Positions 32,379-41,436 of a stretch of DNA of 64,000 bases are shown in pieces. This DNA comes from Alistipes sp. GTDB taxonomy: Bacteria; Bacteroidota; Bacteroidia; Bacteroidales; Rikenellaceae. A program made the position numbers and the translations under genes. Each line of letters opens with the position of its first letter. The first letter of the stretch is position 1. The notes under the pieces are model-generated. The model did no database searches. It had not been told where the DNA came from and was given only the letters and a program-made list of their open reading frames with translations. The stretch lies in contig JAFYQI010000006.1 of the NCBI GenBank assembly GCA_017547175.1, positions 124,001 through 188,000 of the forward strand, given 5' to 3'.

Positions 32379-33515
32379 ATGAAACTGACAATTCTTGGCC
32401 CGGCACACCCCTATCGAGGCGGTTTGGCTTCGATTATGCAGACCATGGCACGTGTCTATCAGCACAACGGCCATGAGGTCGATGTGTGCACCTTTACGTT
32501 GCAATATCCCTCGCTTTTGTTCCCCGGCAAGAGCCAAACAGTCTCGACGCCTGCACCCAAAGATTTGAAAATTCGACGGGAGGTCTCGACCGTCAATCCG
32601 TTCAATTGGTTGCGCGTGGGGCAGATGTTGCGTCGTGAGCGACCCGATTTCATCCTCTTAAAGTATTGGACCCCCTTCATGGCGCCCTGCTTCGGCACGA
32701 TCGCCCGCCTGGCGCGTAAGAACGGTCATACGAAGGTCTTGTGCCAGATCGATAATGTCGAGCCGCACGAGAAACACCTGATCGACAAGCCCTGCAATTG
32801 CTATTTCCTGCGTGCAGTCGATGGTTTTGTCTATATGTCGGATGAGGTGTTCCGTCAACTGCGCAACTATACCGAAGCCCCGGCACTCTTTTCGCCCCAT
32901 CCCCGTTTTGAGAACTTTGGCGAGCGCATCGATCGCACGGAGGCCTGCGCGCAGCTGGAGTTGGATCCGACGCTGCGCTATGCCCTCTTTTTTGGTCTGA
33001 TTCGTGATTATAAGGGGTTGGATCTCTTGCTCAAGGCGTGGGGAAAGTTGAAACGACAAGGAAAAACGGCAGGTCGTAAGTTGATTGTGGCGGGCGAGTT
33101 CTACACGGCCCCCGAGCCTTATAAGCGACTTGTCGATGAGCAGGGTATTGCCGATGAGGTGATTCTGCACGACCGTTTTATTCCCGATTCGGTGGTTGGG
33201 GCCTATTTCTCGGCTGCTGACTTTGTCGTTTTGCCCTATCGCTCGGCCACGCAGAGCGGTGTGACGCAGATTGCTTATCAGTTCTCAACCCCGATGATCG
33301 TGACCGATGTGGGTGGTTTGGGAGAGATTGTACCCGATCAGAAGGTGGGCTATTTGTGTCTACCCGAGGTAGATTCGATTGCTGAAAAGATCGACCAAAT
33401 CTGGCAAGGTGACAACCTCGAACGTTTCCACCAAAATTGCCTTGTGGAGCGCGAACGCTTCTCGTGGGAGGAGATGTGTGCCAAGTTGATGGCGGTGTAC
33501 GAGCGGGTGAAGTGA
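32379..33515 (+). CDS. GT-B fold glycosyltransferase (family 4-like)
   Basis: 378 residues. The N-terminal domain opens MKLTILGPAHPYRGGLASI, a GT4-style glycine-rich start. The C-terminal domain carries FFGLIRDYKGLDLLLKAW and, further on, FVVLPYRSATQSGVTQIAY followed by TDVGGLGEIV, the usual donor-binding region. It probably transfers a sugar from a nucleotide donor to a lipid or polysaccharide; the acceptor cannot be told. It is a single-gene unit closed by a terminator shared with the convergent cupin gene. Confidence 0.88.
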   Translation: MKLTILGPAHPYRGGLASIMQTMARVYQHNGHEVDVCTFTLQYPSLLFPGKSQTVSTPAPKDLKIRREVSTVNPFNWLRVGQMLRRERPDFILLKYWTPFMAPCFGTIARLARKNGHTKVLCQIDNVEPHEKHLIDKPCNCYFLRAVDGFVYMSDEVFRQLRNYTEAPALFSPHPRFENFGERIDRTEACAQLELDPTLRYALFFGLIRDYKGLDLLLKAWGKLKRQGKTAGRKLIVAGEFYTAPEPYKRLVDEQGIADEVILHDRFIPDSVVGAYFSAADFVVLPYRSATQSGVTQIAYQFSTPMIVTDVGGLGEIVPDQKVGYLCLPEVDSIAEKIDQIWQGDNLERFHQNCLVERERFSWEEMCAKLMAVYERVK

Positions 33516-33538
33516 GTGAATCCGTAGCGAAATCCATA

Positions 33539-33590
33539 AAAAGAGGTGTCGGACAGAAAGCGAACTTTCAAGTCTGACACCTCTTTGTTT
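33539..33590. terminator. Terminator between glycosyltransferase and cupin genes
   Basis: AAAGAGGTGTC with GACACCTCTTT, extended inside by partly paired GGAC/GTCT. The A and T flanks make it usable from both sides. Confidence 0.8.
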
Positions 33591-33636
33591 GCGTGGAGCA
33601 CTTGGCCCCCTCCGAAGCCGTATGTGGCTTTGCTGC

Positions 33637-33981
33637 TTACTTCTTGAGGAAGTCTGCACGCATCGGGGTGAAGCAGTCGATCAGCACACCTGCCTCGAGG
33701 CAGACTGCACCGTGCAACATGTCGGGCTCTACGTAGTAGCCGTCGCCGGCTACGAGCACCTTTTTCTCGTCACCGATCGTCAGCTCAAACTTACCGCTTA
33801 CGATGTACGAAGCCTGCGAATGGTAGTGGGTGTGGGGAGCACCTACTGCACCCGTCTCGAACTTTACCTTAACGAGCATGATCTGACCATCATAGGCCAT
33901 GACCTGACGCTGAACGCCCTCACCTGCGGGCTCCCACTGAATCTCATTTTCGATCTGATAGACCGTACTGCGTGTTTTCAT
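33637..33981 (-). CDS. Single-domain cupin protein
   Basis: 114 residues. Cupin motif 1 is present as the run H-T-H-Y-H-S-Q-A-S-Y-I-V-S-G-K-F-E, and motif 2 near GDGYYVEPDMLHGAVC. The metal ligands (three His and one Glu) are plausible. Small cupins range from sugar-binding to dioxygenase roles, so no substrate is assigned. I start at ATG 33981 (MKTRSTVYQ); the longer frame runs through the terminator hairpin at 34028 and into the next gene. It has its own minus-strand promoter. Confidence 0.82.
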   Translation of the reverse strand: MKTRSTVYQIENEIQWEPAGEGVQRQVMAYDGQIMLVKVKFETGAVGAPHTHYHSQASYIVSGKFELTIGDEKKVLVAGDGYYVEPDMLHGAVCLEAGVLIDCFTPMRADFLKK

Positions 33982-34016
33982 AGTATTAAAAGTGTGTTTT
34001 ATTGGTTCGTTTGGAA

Positions 34017-34024
34017 CAAAGTTA
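34017..34024 (-). promoter_or_regulatory. cupin gene -7 box
   Basis: TAACTTTG on the minus strand, 35 bp before the ATG at 33981. Confidence 0.45.
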
Positions 34025-34027
34025 ATG

Positions 34028-34066
34028 AAAAAATCGCTGTAACCAAACTCGGCACAGCGATTTTTT
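34028..34066 (-). terminator. Terminator of the PspC/TlpA operon
   Basis: Perfect 13-bp arms (AATCGCTGT core), with T runs on both strands. It follows the TlpA-like gene by 16 bp. Confidence 0.88.
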
Positions 34067-34081
34067 TTGCCTGTATGTCGG

Positions 34082-35323
34082 CTACTCTTGGCCGAACTGC
34101 TCGTGCAGGATTGCCGTGAGCTCTTCCGTCGAGGGATCAATGGCTATAATAACCCCCTCCTTGTTGATCAGCAATTTGCGTCCTGCAGCATTGCTGCATC
34201 CGTACTGCGCCCACAGGTGAATGCGATCGTCTAACTCCACCAACTGCGGCCACGGATAGCCATCCTGTTTGATGGCACGTTTCAGGTCGCTCAAATCCTC
34301 CGACTCGCGTGCTACGCCGATGACCTTGAATCCGCGCTCCTTGTACTGCTCGTAGAGGGGCAATACGGCCATCGAGCCACGACGGCACGGGGCACACCAC
34401 GAAGCCCACAAATCAAGCAGGGTCAGCTCCGCACCCTCCATCAAGGTCGAAAGGCGGTGCATCGTTCCCTCTACGTCAGGTGCTTCAAAGTCGATGTACT
34501 GCTTGCCGGCGGCCACGCGTAAGCCGGCCAATTGGCGACGGCAATAGGCTGATAGATAGTGGTCGGTCAGCGCATCGGCATAGCGACGTTCATAGATTTC
34601 GAGAATCGCTCCATCGGGCAGACGATACTGCATCTGCTCGGCCAGCAGGGCATAACGAGCCAGGGTAGGCTTTTGATCGAGGATGGCAAGCAACGATGCC
34701 AGATACTCCGCCTCATACTCTTTTCGTTGATTGAACGCGGTCTCGGTGAGTTTCTCCTCGTCGGGCATGGCGTTAAACTGTTCGACGAGGGCCTTGAATG
34801 CGTCGGAACGCTGGTCGGTGGTCTCGAGTTGAGCCATCAGCGCCGTGTATGCCTCCGAGTTATAGGCGTTGCACTCGTCCAGCGAATCGACCTTCTCATA
34901 ATAGGCTTCGTTCAGGAGAGCGAGCTGCTCTTTGTAGCCCTGAAACTCGGCTGTGGCGCCCGTTCCCTCGATGCGATGCTCTTCTGCGTTGGGGTAGAGC
35001 GTCAGGCGCACCGTGTCGCCATCGGCAATGAAGTGAATCGGAAACCACGAGCCACGCGCCTTCTCCTCGGCAAAGCTGAGGGTGCAGTAGTCGGCCTCGT
35101 CGAGCGCAAGATCGTAGGCGAATTTACCGTCGCGAATCTTGATCTCGGCTACGGGACGTGAGCTCATGGCAGCCTCACCGTCGATGTGGGTGTAAAGCTC
35201 CAAGACCTTCGACTCGGGGCGGTCAATCACCGTACCCATGATGTGGCACTGAACGGGTTTTGCGGGCTGCTCCGTGCAACTTGCCAGGAGCAGCAAAGCC
35301 CCTAATGTGTAGCGGATTCTCAT
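34082..35323 (-). CDS. TlpA-like thioredoxin-fold lipoprotein
   Basis: 413 residues. Lipobox ASC (Cys16). An N-terminal beta domain (about 25-120) of the DUF4369 type is followed by a helical middle part and a C-terminal TlpA/AhpC-type thioredoxin domain (about 275-413). The active site is WCAPC (Cys310 and Cys313). It probably acts as a periplasmic disulphide reductant or isomerase anchored to a membrane. It lies 7 bp after the large PspC gene and is last in that operon. Confidence 0.87.
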   Translation of the reverse strand: MRIRYTLGALLLLASCTEQPAKPVQCHIMGTVIDRPESKVLELYTHIDGEAAMSSRPVAEIKIRDGKFAYDLALDEADYCTLSFAEEKARGSWFPIHFIADGDTVRLTLYPNAEEHRIEGTGATAEFQGYKEQLALLNEAYYEKVDSLDECNAYNSEAYTALMAQLETTDQRSDAFKALVEQFNAMPDEEKLTETAFNQRKEYEAEYLASLLAILDQKPTLARYALLAEQMQYRLPDGAILEIYERRYADALTDHYLSAYCRRQLAGLRVAAGKQYIDFEAPDVEGTMHRLSTLMEGAELTLLDLWASWCAPCRRGSMAVLPLYEQYKERGFKVIGVARESEDLSDLKRAIKQDGYPWPQLVELDDRIHLWAQYGCSNAAGRKLLINKEGVIIAIDPSTEELTAILHEQFGQE

Positions 35324-35330
35324 GGCGTTT

Positions 35331-36653
35331 CTATTGCTCGTTTACCTTTACTTCGATCAGTTTCTCGCCACCGGCCTCGACCGTAAAGTCGGCGCCCTTT
35401 TCGCTTTCGTTGACATTGATCTTGATCCCCTTGCCGTTGCCTAAATCGACCTTAGCATCCTTGGCCTCGATCTTGACAAGCGGTTTGTTGGTGCCGGGCG
35501 TTTCGCTCTCTTCGGGTAGTCTCCAATCCCCGTTCAGGTTGATCTCACCCTCCTCCTCGACCTGCTTGATCAGCTCCTCGATCGTGATGCGCTCGCCGTT
35601 GACCTCAATCTCCTGCTGGAGAATCTCCTCGCGCTTGAGCTCCAGGCCGTCGATGGCACGCGGGGCTACCTCATGCTTGATGGCAATCATGGCGCAGAGT
35701 ATGATCGTGAGGATCCACAGGATTACGCCACCGAGGAGAATCTTTCCGTTCGAGTGGCGCGAGGCTATCAGGCACATCAGGATGTAAATCATCAGGATAG
35801 CCGGAATGAGCGGGATGAAGATGGCCAGGATGGGTACCGCCATTGGGATGTCGGCCGGCATGAGTTCATGACCGCCTACGACGATGGCAAACAGACCAAT
35901 GAGGAGCGCGCAGGCGAAGAGTACCAGACCAAAGACGATGAGTCCGGCAACCATCTTCAGCAGCAACATCGCAATCTTACCGGCCGTAGATACCGTACCG
36001 GCCATCACCGCCTTGGCCTTGGCATCGGGATCGTTGGCTGCAGCCGACGAGGCGATGGTCTGTGCGTTGATCGGACGGCCGTTCATCTCGAGTTTCTGGC
36101 GTGCTGTGCGAGCTACGGGAACGGCAAACCACATCACCAGGTAGCAGATCATGAAGACCCCGAAGAGGTTGCTCATCAGCGGACGCATCCACTCGAAGAT
36201 GGGGATGTGGCCGAAGCAGCTCATCAGGAGCGGCATGAACAGTGCAATGCGAATCCAGGACGGATCAATCTCAAAATATTTGGCTATACCCGAGCAGACG
36301 CCACCCAGTTTGGCATTCTCCAGATTGCGATACAGACGGCGCGGGTTGCGATCCAGGGGCGTATGCTTCGGTTGCGGCTCCTCGTCGTACTCCTCGCCAC
36401 GAATATCCTCGGGCGTGCCGAGCTGGGCGATGATATTCTTGATGAGCGGTAGGCCTACGACGCGCGTATTGTCCTGCGTCGAGAGGATCAACTCCACCAC
36501 ACGCGCCTCGATGTCGGCAACGATCTCCGCACCATCGGGCGAATCTTTGTAGTTTTGTTTGAGGGCCGTGAGGTAGTTTTGCAACTCGTTGTAGGCCTCA
36601 ATATCCATCGAAAAGGCAATCCCCGAAAGGCTGCATTTCTTTACTTCGTTCAT
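35331..36653 (-). CDS. PspC-domain membrane protein (large)
   Basis: 440 residues. Residues 1-85 form a helical N-terminal part similar to the small PspC protein upstream (AFSMDIEAYNELQNYL versus AFTLDDDAYRALKRYL). The PspC domain (about 105-185) contains RRLYRNLENAKLGGVCSGIAKYF. Further transmembrane segments follow (about 218-250, 268-292 and 305-325), and then a C-terminal extracytoplasmic region. PspC proteins sense or respond to envelope stress. It follows the GIN-domain gene after 20 bp. Confidence 0.87.
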   Translation of the reverse strand: MNEVKKCSLSGIAFSMDIEAYNELQNYLTALKQNYKDSPDGAEIVADIEARVVELILSTQDNTRVVGLPLIKNIIAQLGTPEDIRGEEYDEEPQPKHTPLDRNPRRLYRNLENAKLGGVCSGIAKYFEIDPSWIRIALFMPLLMSCFGHIPIFEWMRPLMSNLFGVFMICYLVMWFAVPVARTARQKLEMNGRPINAQTIASSAAANDPDAKAKAVMAGTVSTAGKIAMLLLKMVAGLIVFGLVLFACALLIGLFAIVVGGHELMPADIPMAVPILAIFIPLIPAILMIYILMCLIASRHSNGKILLGGVILWILTIILCAMIAIKHEVAPRAIDGLELKREEILQQEIEVNGERITIEELIKQVEEEGEINLNGDWRLPEESETPGTNKPLVKIEAKDAKVDLGNGKGIKINVNESEKGADFTVEAGGEKLIEVKVNEQ

Positions 36654-36673
36654 GGTTGTAGGGATGTTAAGGG

Positions 36674-37522
36674 TTATTTGTTTTGGATGCTACCACCGCT
36701 CGATGCTGAGCTCGAAACGCTCTTGGGCTTGCCATAGACCACAATGTCGCCGGCACTCGAGGCGTGACCTTTGAACTCCTCCAGACAGCTGATCGTTGCA
36801 TCGGCTGCACTCGATGCCTCTACGTCGGCCTTCTTCACGACGAATTTTTCGCCATTGATGCTGGCTGCAGAGTTTGCCTCTATCTCACACTCGAGGGCTG
36901 CACCCTGCACCTCAATAGATGCGGCTGACGATGCACTCAGGTGGCATTTCTGCGTCGTGAGCGTCAACTCGGCATCGCCCGACGACGAAGCATCTACGCT
37001 GCACGAGTTCGACTTCACCTCGCCCTCGTATTCGCCGGCGCTCGATACATCGATCGTACACTCCTCGGCTACGATGTCGGCCTTGATCTCGCCCGAAGAG
37101 CTCGCCTCGATCTTGACGAGTTTGTGGACGATGCGCACCTCGGATTTGATGTCCGCAGCACTCGTAGCCTTGAGCTTTGTCAGCTTGCCGCTCGTGGGAA
37201 CGATGATGTTGACGTGTGCGTTTGAAAGGATGTGCAGTTCGTCGTCGATCGTCAGGTGCAGCACACCGTTCGAAACCTTGGCGCGGACCCAATCGATGAG
37301 GTTGTCGTCGGCATAGACCTTCACCTGGCCCTCTTGGCCCTGCGTCAGATCAACCAACTTGACATCGATGGCACGCGAAGCGGCGATACCATCGAAAGCA
37401 CCCACCTCGATCTGCTTTGAGACGATTTGACCGCTGCCCTTGATGCGCTTCGGAGCAGCCTCCGTATTACCTGCAACGACCAACATGAGGGCCGTCATCA
37501 GACCAATTAAATAGCTTTTCAT
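36674..37522 (-). CDS. GIN/DUF2807 beta-solenoid-like secreted protein
   Basis: 282 residues with a signal peptide (about 1-22). The mature part opens with the GxG(x)n FDGIAASRAIDVKLV pattern of the putative auto-transporter adhesin head (GIN) domain. It continues as repeating short strands with recurrent SSAG, SSSG and SSAA turns spaced 19-21 residues apart, ending SSASSGGSIQ. This suggests a right-handed beta-helix. Function is not established; association with PspC and PadR genes is frequent in Bacteroidetes. Start ATG 37522 is 4 bp after the PadR gene. Confidence 0.87.
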   Translation of the reverse strand: MKSYLIGLMTALMLVVAGNTEAAPKRIKGSGQIVSKQIEVGAFDGIAASRAIDVKLVDLTQGQEGQVKVYADDNLIDWVRAKVSNGVLHLTIDDELHILSNAHVNIIVPTSGKLTKLKATSAADIKSEVRIVHKLVKIEASSSGEIKADIVAEECTIDVSSAGEYEGEVKSNSCSVDASSSGDAELTLTTQKCHLSASSAASIEVQGAALECEIEANSAASINGEKFVVKKADVEASSAADATISCLEEFKGHASSAGDIVVYGKPKSVSSSASSGGSIQNK

Positions 37523-37526
37523 AGCG

Positions 37527-37868
37527 TTACTCTTCGTTGGCCGCTTTGCCGCGGATGTTTTCAATCTGTTTCACCATATCCTCCCAGGCTTTGTCCCACT
37601 GGGCGAGGTACTCGTAACCCTTCTCGGAGAGCGAGTAGAACTTACGCGGAGGGCCTTGGGGCGACTCCTCCCAATGGTAGGTCAGCAGACCGGCATTCTT
37701 TTGGCGCGTGAGGATGGGGTAGAGTGTACCCTCGACCACAATCATCTCGGCCTCCTTGAGCTCGGCAATAATTCTCGGAGCGTAGTTGGCACCTCGAGCC
37801 AGAATGGCGAGGATGCAGTACTCCAGAATACCTTTGCGCATTTGCACCTTTACATTCTCTTCGGTCAT
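37527..37868 (-). CDS. PadR-family transcriptional regulator
   Basis: 113 residues. A winged-helix PadR domain: GILEYCILAILARGANYAPRIIAEL, then VVEGTLYPILTRQKNAGLLTYHWEESPQGPPRKFYSLSEKG is split here only to describe it: recognition helix at the TLYPIL motif near 48-53 and the wing near 65-80. PadR proteins are usually repressors of nearby membrane-stress genes. It lies 2 bp after the small PspC gene and 4 bp before the GIN gene, and probably controls this operon. Confidence 0.92.
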   Translation of the reverse strand: MTEENVKVQMRKGILEYCILAILARGANYAPRIIAELKEAEMIVVEGTLYPILTRQKNAGLLTYHWEESPQGPPRKFYSLSEKGYEYLAQWDKAWEDMVKQIENIRGKAANEE

Positions 37869-37870
37869 AG

Positions 37871-38383
37871 CTATTCTTTGTTAAGGGTAAATTCGTGTTC
37901 AGGCTCCTGGGGAAGTACGATCCACAGGATGACGTAGATCCAAATCGACAAGCCGCCGAAGAAGATCAGCATGAAGGTAATCAGACGAAACAGCGTTGCA
38001 TCACCACCGAAATAGTTGGCAAAGGCGGCACATACGCCACCGATGCAACGGTTTGTGCGCGGACGATAGAGGCGCGTCTTGGCCTTTGGCTCTTGAGCCT
38101 CCTCCGTCTCGGTATCCTCGACACGGGCCTTGCCAAAGGTGTCGGGGTCGCCAATCTGCTGCATGGCAGCCTCCACCTCGGCGAGCGTTACGACACGCTG
38201 CGGGTGGTGAATCTTCTCGCTCAAAATCTCGGCTACGCGACGCTCGATGTCATCCAACGTGTCTTTGTCGCTCTCCGGCAGGCGATTCTCAATGCGCTTG
38301 AGATAGCGCTTGAGTGCACGATAAGCATCGTCGTCGAGGGTAAAAGCTACCGAACCGATGTTGGCATTTACAGTCTCTTTCAT
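37871..38383 (-). CDS. PspC-domain membrane protein (small)
   Basis: 170 residues. The N-terminal helical part (1-90) ends in an acidic linker. The PspC domain (about 104-165) has RLYRPRTNRCIGGVCAAFANYF followed by a transmembrane segment WIYVILWIVLP; the first phrase here is quoted in two pieces because it continues without a break. It heads the operon small PspC - PadR - GIN - large PspC - TlpA. I start at ATG 38383 (MKETVNANIG), since the extension to 38458 crosses the -7 box. Confidence 0.87.
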   Translation of the reverse strand: MKETVNANIGSVAFTLDDDAYRALKRYLKRIENRLPESDKDTLDDIERRVAEILSEKIHHPQRVVTLAEVEAAMQQIGDPDTFGKARVEDTETEEAQEPKAKTRLYRPRTNRCIGGVCAAFANYFGGDATLFRLITFMLIFFGGLSIWIYVILWIVLPQEPEHEFTLNKE

Positions 38384-38427
38384 GGTTTGTTGGTATTTGT
38401 TTGTACGGTTTTGTTCTAATTTCAATG

Positions 38428-38435
38428 CAAATATA
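38428..38435 (-). promoter_or_regulatory. -7 box of the PspC/PadR operon
   Basis: TATATTTG on the minus strand, 44 bp before the ATG at 38383. Confidence 0.45.
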
Positions 38436-38521
38436 TAACAAGTTTTGGTATTATGCAATACAAAGAACTAAATTTTCTTGTTTTTTTTTACGTTTTTTTT
38501 CGATACCTATATAAAAAAAGT

Positions 38522-38529
38522 TATCTTTG
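38522..38529 (+). promoter_or_regulatory. -7 box of the GH2 gene
   Basis: TATCTTTG, 16 bp before the ATG at 38546, in a strongly AT-rich region shared with the divergent PspC promoter. Confidence 0.55.
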
Positions 38530-38545
38530 TCGAAAACCAAGAACT

Positions 38546-41329
38546 ATGAAACGACTTTTTAGCTTATTGTTGCTCTTTGTGGCGTTGCAGGCTGTGGCAC
38601 AAGACGAACGCCTCTACCTCAGCGGTAAAGGGTGGGACGATACAATGACCTGGGATTTCTACTGCACCGAGGGTCGCCGCAGCGGCTCGTGGCAGACGAT
38701 CGAAGTCCCTTCGCAGTGGGAGATTCAGGGCTTTGGTGAGTACTCCTACGGCCGTTGGGACAAGGAGGGTAAGAAGTACCCGCCACGCGAGGAGGGTATC
38801 TATCGTCGCCGTTTTGTTGTCCCCAAGTCGTGGCGTGGTGAGCAGGTGCGCGTCGTTTTCGAGGGCGTGATGACCGATGCCGAGGTGAAGATCAACGGCC
38901 GCAAAGCGGGTGAGATACATCGCGGTGCCTTCTATGAATTTGATTACGACATCTCGAAGTTGGTGCGCTATGGCGCGGAGAACGAAATCGAGGTGCATGT
39001 CTGGAAGGAGTCCTCGAACAAGAGTGTCAATGCCGCCGAGCGCAAAGCCGACTGGTGGATTTTCGGCGGAATCTTCCGTCCGGTCTATCTCGAGGCTCGC
39101 CCCACAACCCGTATTGTGGATTGCGCCCTCGATCCGCGTGCCGATGGATCGCTGCGGGGTACACTCTATACAACTGCCATTCCGAAAGGTTCGATGCTCG
39201 AACTGACGCTCGATGGCGAGCGGGTGTTGCGCTATACCCTGCAGGAGGGTACGGAGCATCCGGTCGAGGCCTCATGGATCGGGATCAAACCCTGGAATCC
39301 GGAATCGCCGAATCTTTATACGCTCGGACTTCGACTGCTCGACTCGAAGGGTCGAATACTCCACTATCGCGAAGAAAAAATCGGTTTCCGCACGTTGGAG
39401 GTGCGTCCGGCCGATGGCCTTTATCTAAATGGAGTAAAACTTCAACTCAAGGGCATTAACCGTCACTCGTTCTGGCCCGAAGGAGGTCGCACGACAAGTG
39501 CCGAAATCAGCCGCATGGATGGTGAACTGATCAAGGAGATGAATATGAATGCCGTGCGCGTGCATTATGCTCCCGACCGCCACTTCCTCGATGTGTGTGA
39601 TTCGCTGGGTATTCTGGTGCTCAATGAGTTGTGCGGATGGCATAACTGTTATGATACGGAGGTGGGCCAATCGCTTGTGGAGGCCTTCATGCGTCGTGAT
39701 CGCAACCGTCCCTCGGTCATCATCTGGAGCAACGGTAATGAGGGCGGCTGGAATACGGAGTTGGATCACTACTTTGCCGATCTCGATCCGCAAAAACGTC
39801 CGCTGATTCACCCCTGGGCCGATTTCGGCGTGATCGACACGCATCACTATCCCGCTTATCAGACGGGTGTAGCCCGCTTTACGAATGGTCAAAAGCTCTT
39901 CATGCCGACCGAATTCATGCACGGCATGTATGACCAGGGCCACGGCTCGGGTTTGGAGGATTTTTGGTCGAAATACAGCGCATCGCCTCTCTTTGTGGGT
40001 GGCTTTATGTGGGACTTTTCGGACAATGCCGTGGTACGTAGCGACCGCAACGGAGCTCTCGACAGCGACGCATCGAACGGTGCTGACGGCATCCTCGGCC
40101 CGCACCGCGAGAAGGAGGCGAGCTACTACACGGTGCGCGATGTGTGGGCCCCGATTCAGTTCGAGAATCTGCGCATCACCCCCTCGTTCGATGGGCGCAT
40201 CCTGACGCGCAACGACTACCTCTACACCAACCTATCGGCCTGCTCGGGTAGCTATCGGCTGTTACGTGCAGGTGAGGAACAGATGGCTTTGATCGGAGAG
40301 GGTGAACTGCACCTGCCTGCCCTGGAGCCCCGTTGTTCGGGCTTTGCGACGATGTCCTTGCCGACGAACTTTTCCGAGGCTGATGTGTTGGAGATTACGC
40401 TCTATCACCCCTCGGGCGAAGAGATGGTGACCCGTAACTGGCCGATTCATCGGGCGGCGCATTACATCCCGACGCCGACCGCCACGGAGCAGGTCGCTGC
40501 TTCGGTGGAAACGGAGGCGCAGACCATAACGCTCGCAGGTGGTGCGGTGCGCGTGCAGTTTGATAAGACGACCGGCCGCATTGCCTCGGTAGCCCACGGC
40601 AAGGAGCAGGTTTCGTTTGCTGATGGCCCGATTTTAGTGGGCATGAATGCACGTTTGGATCGCTTGGAGCACCGTATGGAGGGCGACAAGGCGGTAGTGA
40701 CGGCCTACTACCTCGGAGCGGTCGATTCGATCCGTTGGGAGATGACCCCCGATGGCGTGCTGGCGATGGAGGCGGTGATGCTCAACCGTGCCAAAGGCGG
40801 TAAGGGTTTCGACGATGCCGTTGTGGTGCCCAATGTGAGCAATCTTGGCCTCTCGTTCCGCTATCCCGAAGCAAACGTTAAGGGTGTTCGTTGGTTTGGT
40901 CGCGGTCCGCAACGAGTATGGAAAAACCGTATTCGTGGTACACAGTATGGCGTGTGGGAGAAGGCCTGGAATGACAGCTCGACGGGCGCTGCCTTCGAGC
41001 GGTTGGTCTATCCCGAATTCCGTGGCTATCATGCCGATATGCGTTGGATGACCCTGCAGACCACAGAGGGCGATTTTACGATTCGATCGGCCTCCGACGG
41101 TCTCTTTATGCGCCTTTATACACCCACGCAACCGGCCGATAACAAGAGTGGCATTACGGCCTATCCCGATTTTCCCGAGGGTGATATCTCGTTCCTGTAT
41201 GAAATTCCTGCCATGCGTTGCTTCAAGCCCCTCACGGAGCATGGTCCTTCGGGTCAACCTGGTCATGTGCGTATCAAAAAAGGCGATGAGGGAATTCGGA
41301 TGGAATTGCAGTTCGATTTTCGACATTAG
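38546..41329 (+). CDS. Secreted glycoside hydrolase family 2 enzyme (beta-galactosidase type)
   Basis: 927 residues with a signal peptide (about 1-19). The N-terminal sugar-binding domain (about 25-185) leads to an immunoglobulin-like domain (about 186-290) and a TIM barrel (about 291-580). The likely acid/base is Glu399 in SNGNEGGWN and the nucleophile Glu456 in MPTEFMHGM. The C-terminal region (about 650-925) resembles the LacZ small-chain domain. This is the LacZ-type architecture; substrate may be a beta-galactoside or a related glycan. It is a lone gene with its own promoter and terminator, so it does not appear to be part of the downstream SusC/SusD operon. Confidence 0.9.
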   Translation: MKRLFSLLLLFVALQAVAQDERLYLSGKGWDDTMTWDFYCTEGRRSGSWQTIEVPSQWEIQGFGEYSYGRWDKEGKKYPPREEGIYRRRFVVPKSWRGEQVRVVFEGVMTDAEVKINGRKAGEIHRGAFYEFDYDISKLVRYGAENEIEVHVWKESSNKSVNAAERKADWWIFGGIFRPVYLEARPTTRIVDCALDPRADGSLRGTLYTTAIPKGSMLELTLDGERVLRYTLQEGTEHPVEASWIGIKPWNPESPNLYTLGLRLLDSKGRILHYREEKIGFRTLEVRPADGLYLNGVKLQLKGINRHSFWPEGGRTTSAEISRMDGELIKEMNMNAVRVHYAPDRHFLDVCDSLGILVLNELCGWHNCYDTEVGQSLVEAFMRRDRNRPSVIIWSNGNEGGWNTELDHYFADLDPQKRPLIHPWADFGVIDTHHYPAYQTGVARFTNGQKLFMPTEFMHGMYDQGHGSGLEDFWSKYSASPLFVGGFMWDFSDNAVVRSDRNGALDSDASNGADGILGPHREKEASYYTVRDVWAPIQFENLRITPSFDGRILTRNDYLYTNLSACSGSYRLLRAGEEQMALIGEGELHLPALEPRCSGFATMSLPTNFSEADVLEITLYHPSGEEMVTRNWPIHRAAHYIPTPTATEQVAASVETEAQTITLAGGAVRVQFDKTTGRIASVAHGKEQVSFADGPILVGMNARLDRLEHRMEGDKAVVTAYYLGAVDSIRWEMTPDGVLAMEAVMLNRAKGGKGFDDAVVVPNVSNLGLSFRYPEANVKGVRWFGRGPQRVWKNRIRGTQYGVWEKAWNDSSTGAAFERLVYPEFRGYHADMRWMTLQTTEGDFTIRSASDGLFMRLYTPTQPADNKSGITAYPDFPEGDISFLYEIPAMRCFKPLTEHGPSGQPGHVRIKKGDEGIRMELQFDFRH

Positions 41330-41348
41330 ACCGTGAACTGATGAGACG

Positions 41349-41383
41349 AAGAGGAGGCAAGTTGATAGGCCTCCTCTTTTTTT
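41349..41383 (+). terminator. Terminator of the GH2 gene
   Basis: AAGAGGAGGC (41349-41358) pairs with GCCTCCTCTT; a T7 run follows. Confidence 0.88.
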
Positions 41384-41416
41384 GTCTGTTTGAACAATTT
41401 TTGGCCCTATTTAGTT

Positions 41417-41436
41417 GTTTTTCTTAAAAGAAAAAC
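41417..41436. promoter_or_regulatory. 20-bp palindrome upstream of susC (operator candidate)
   Basis: GTTTTTCTT, AA, AAGAAAAAC: perfect 9-bp arms. It lies 52 bp before the susC-like ATG, in the only intergenic region that can hold the operon promoter. No exact TAnnTTTG box was found between it and the gene. Confidence 0.45.

Noticed and set aside
38546..41329. GH2 gene as part of the SusCD operon
   Set aside because: A strong terminator (41349-41383) and about 100 bp of AT-rich DNA separate it from susC, and it has its own -7 box.
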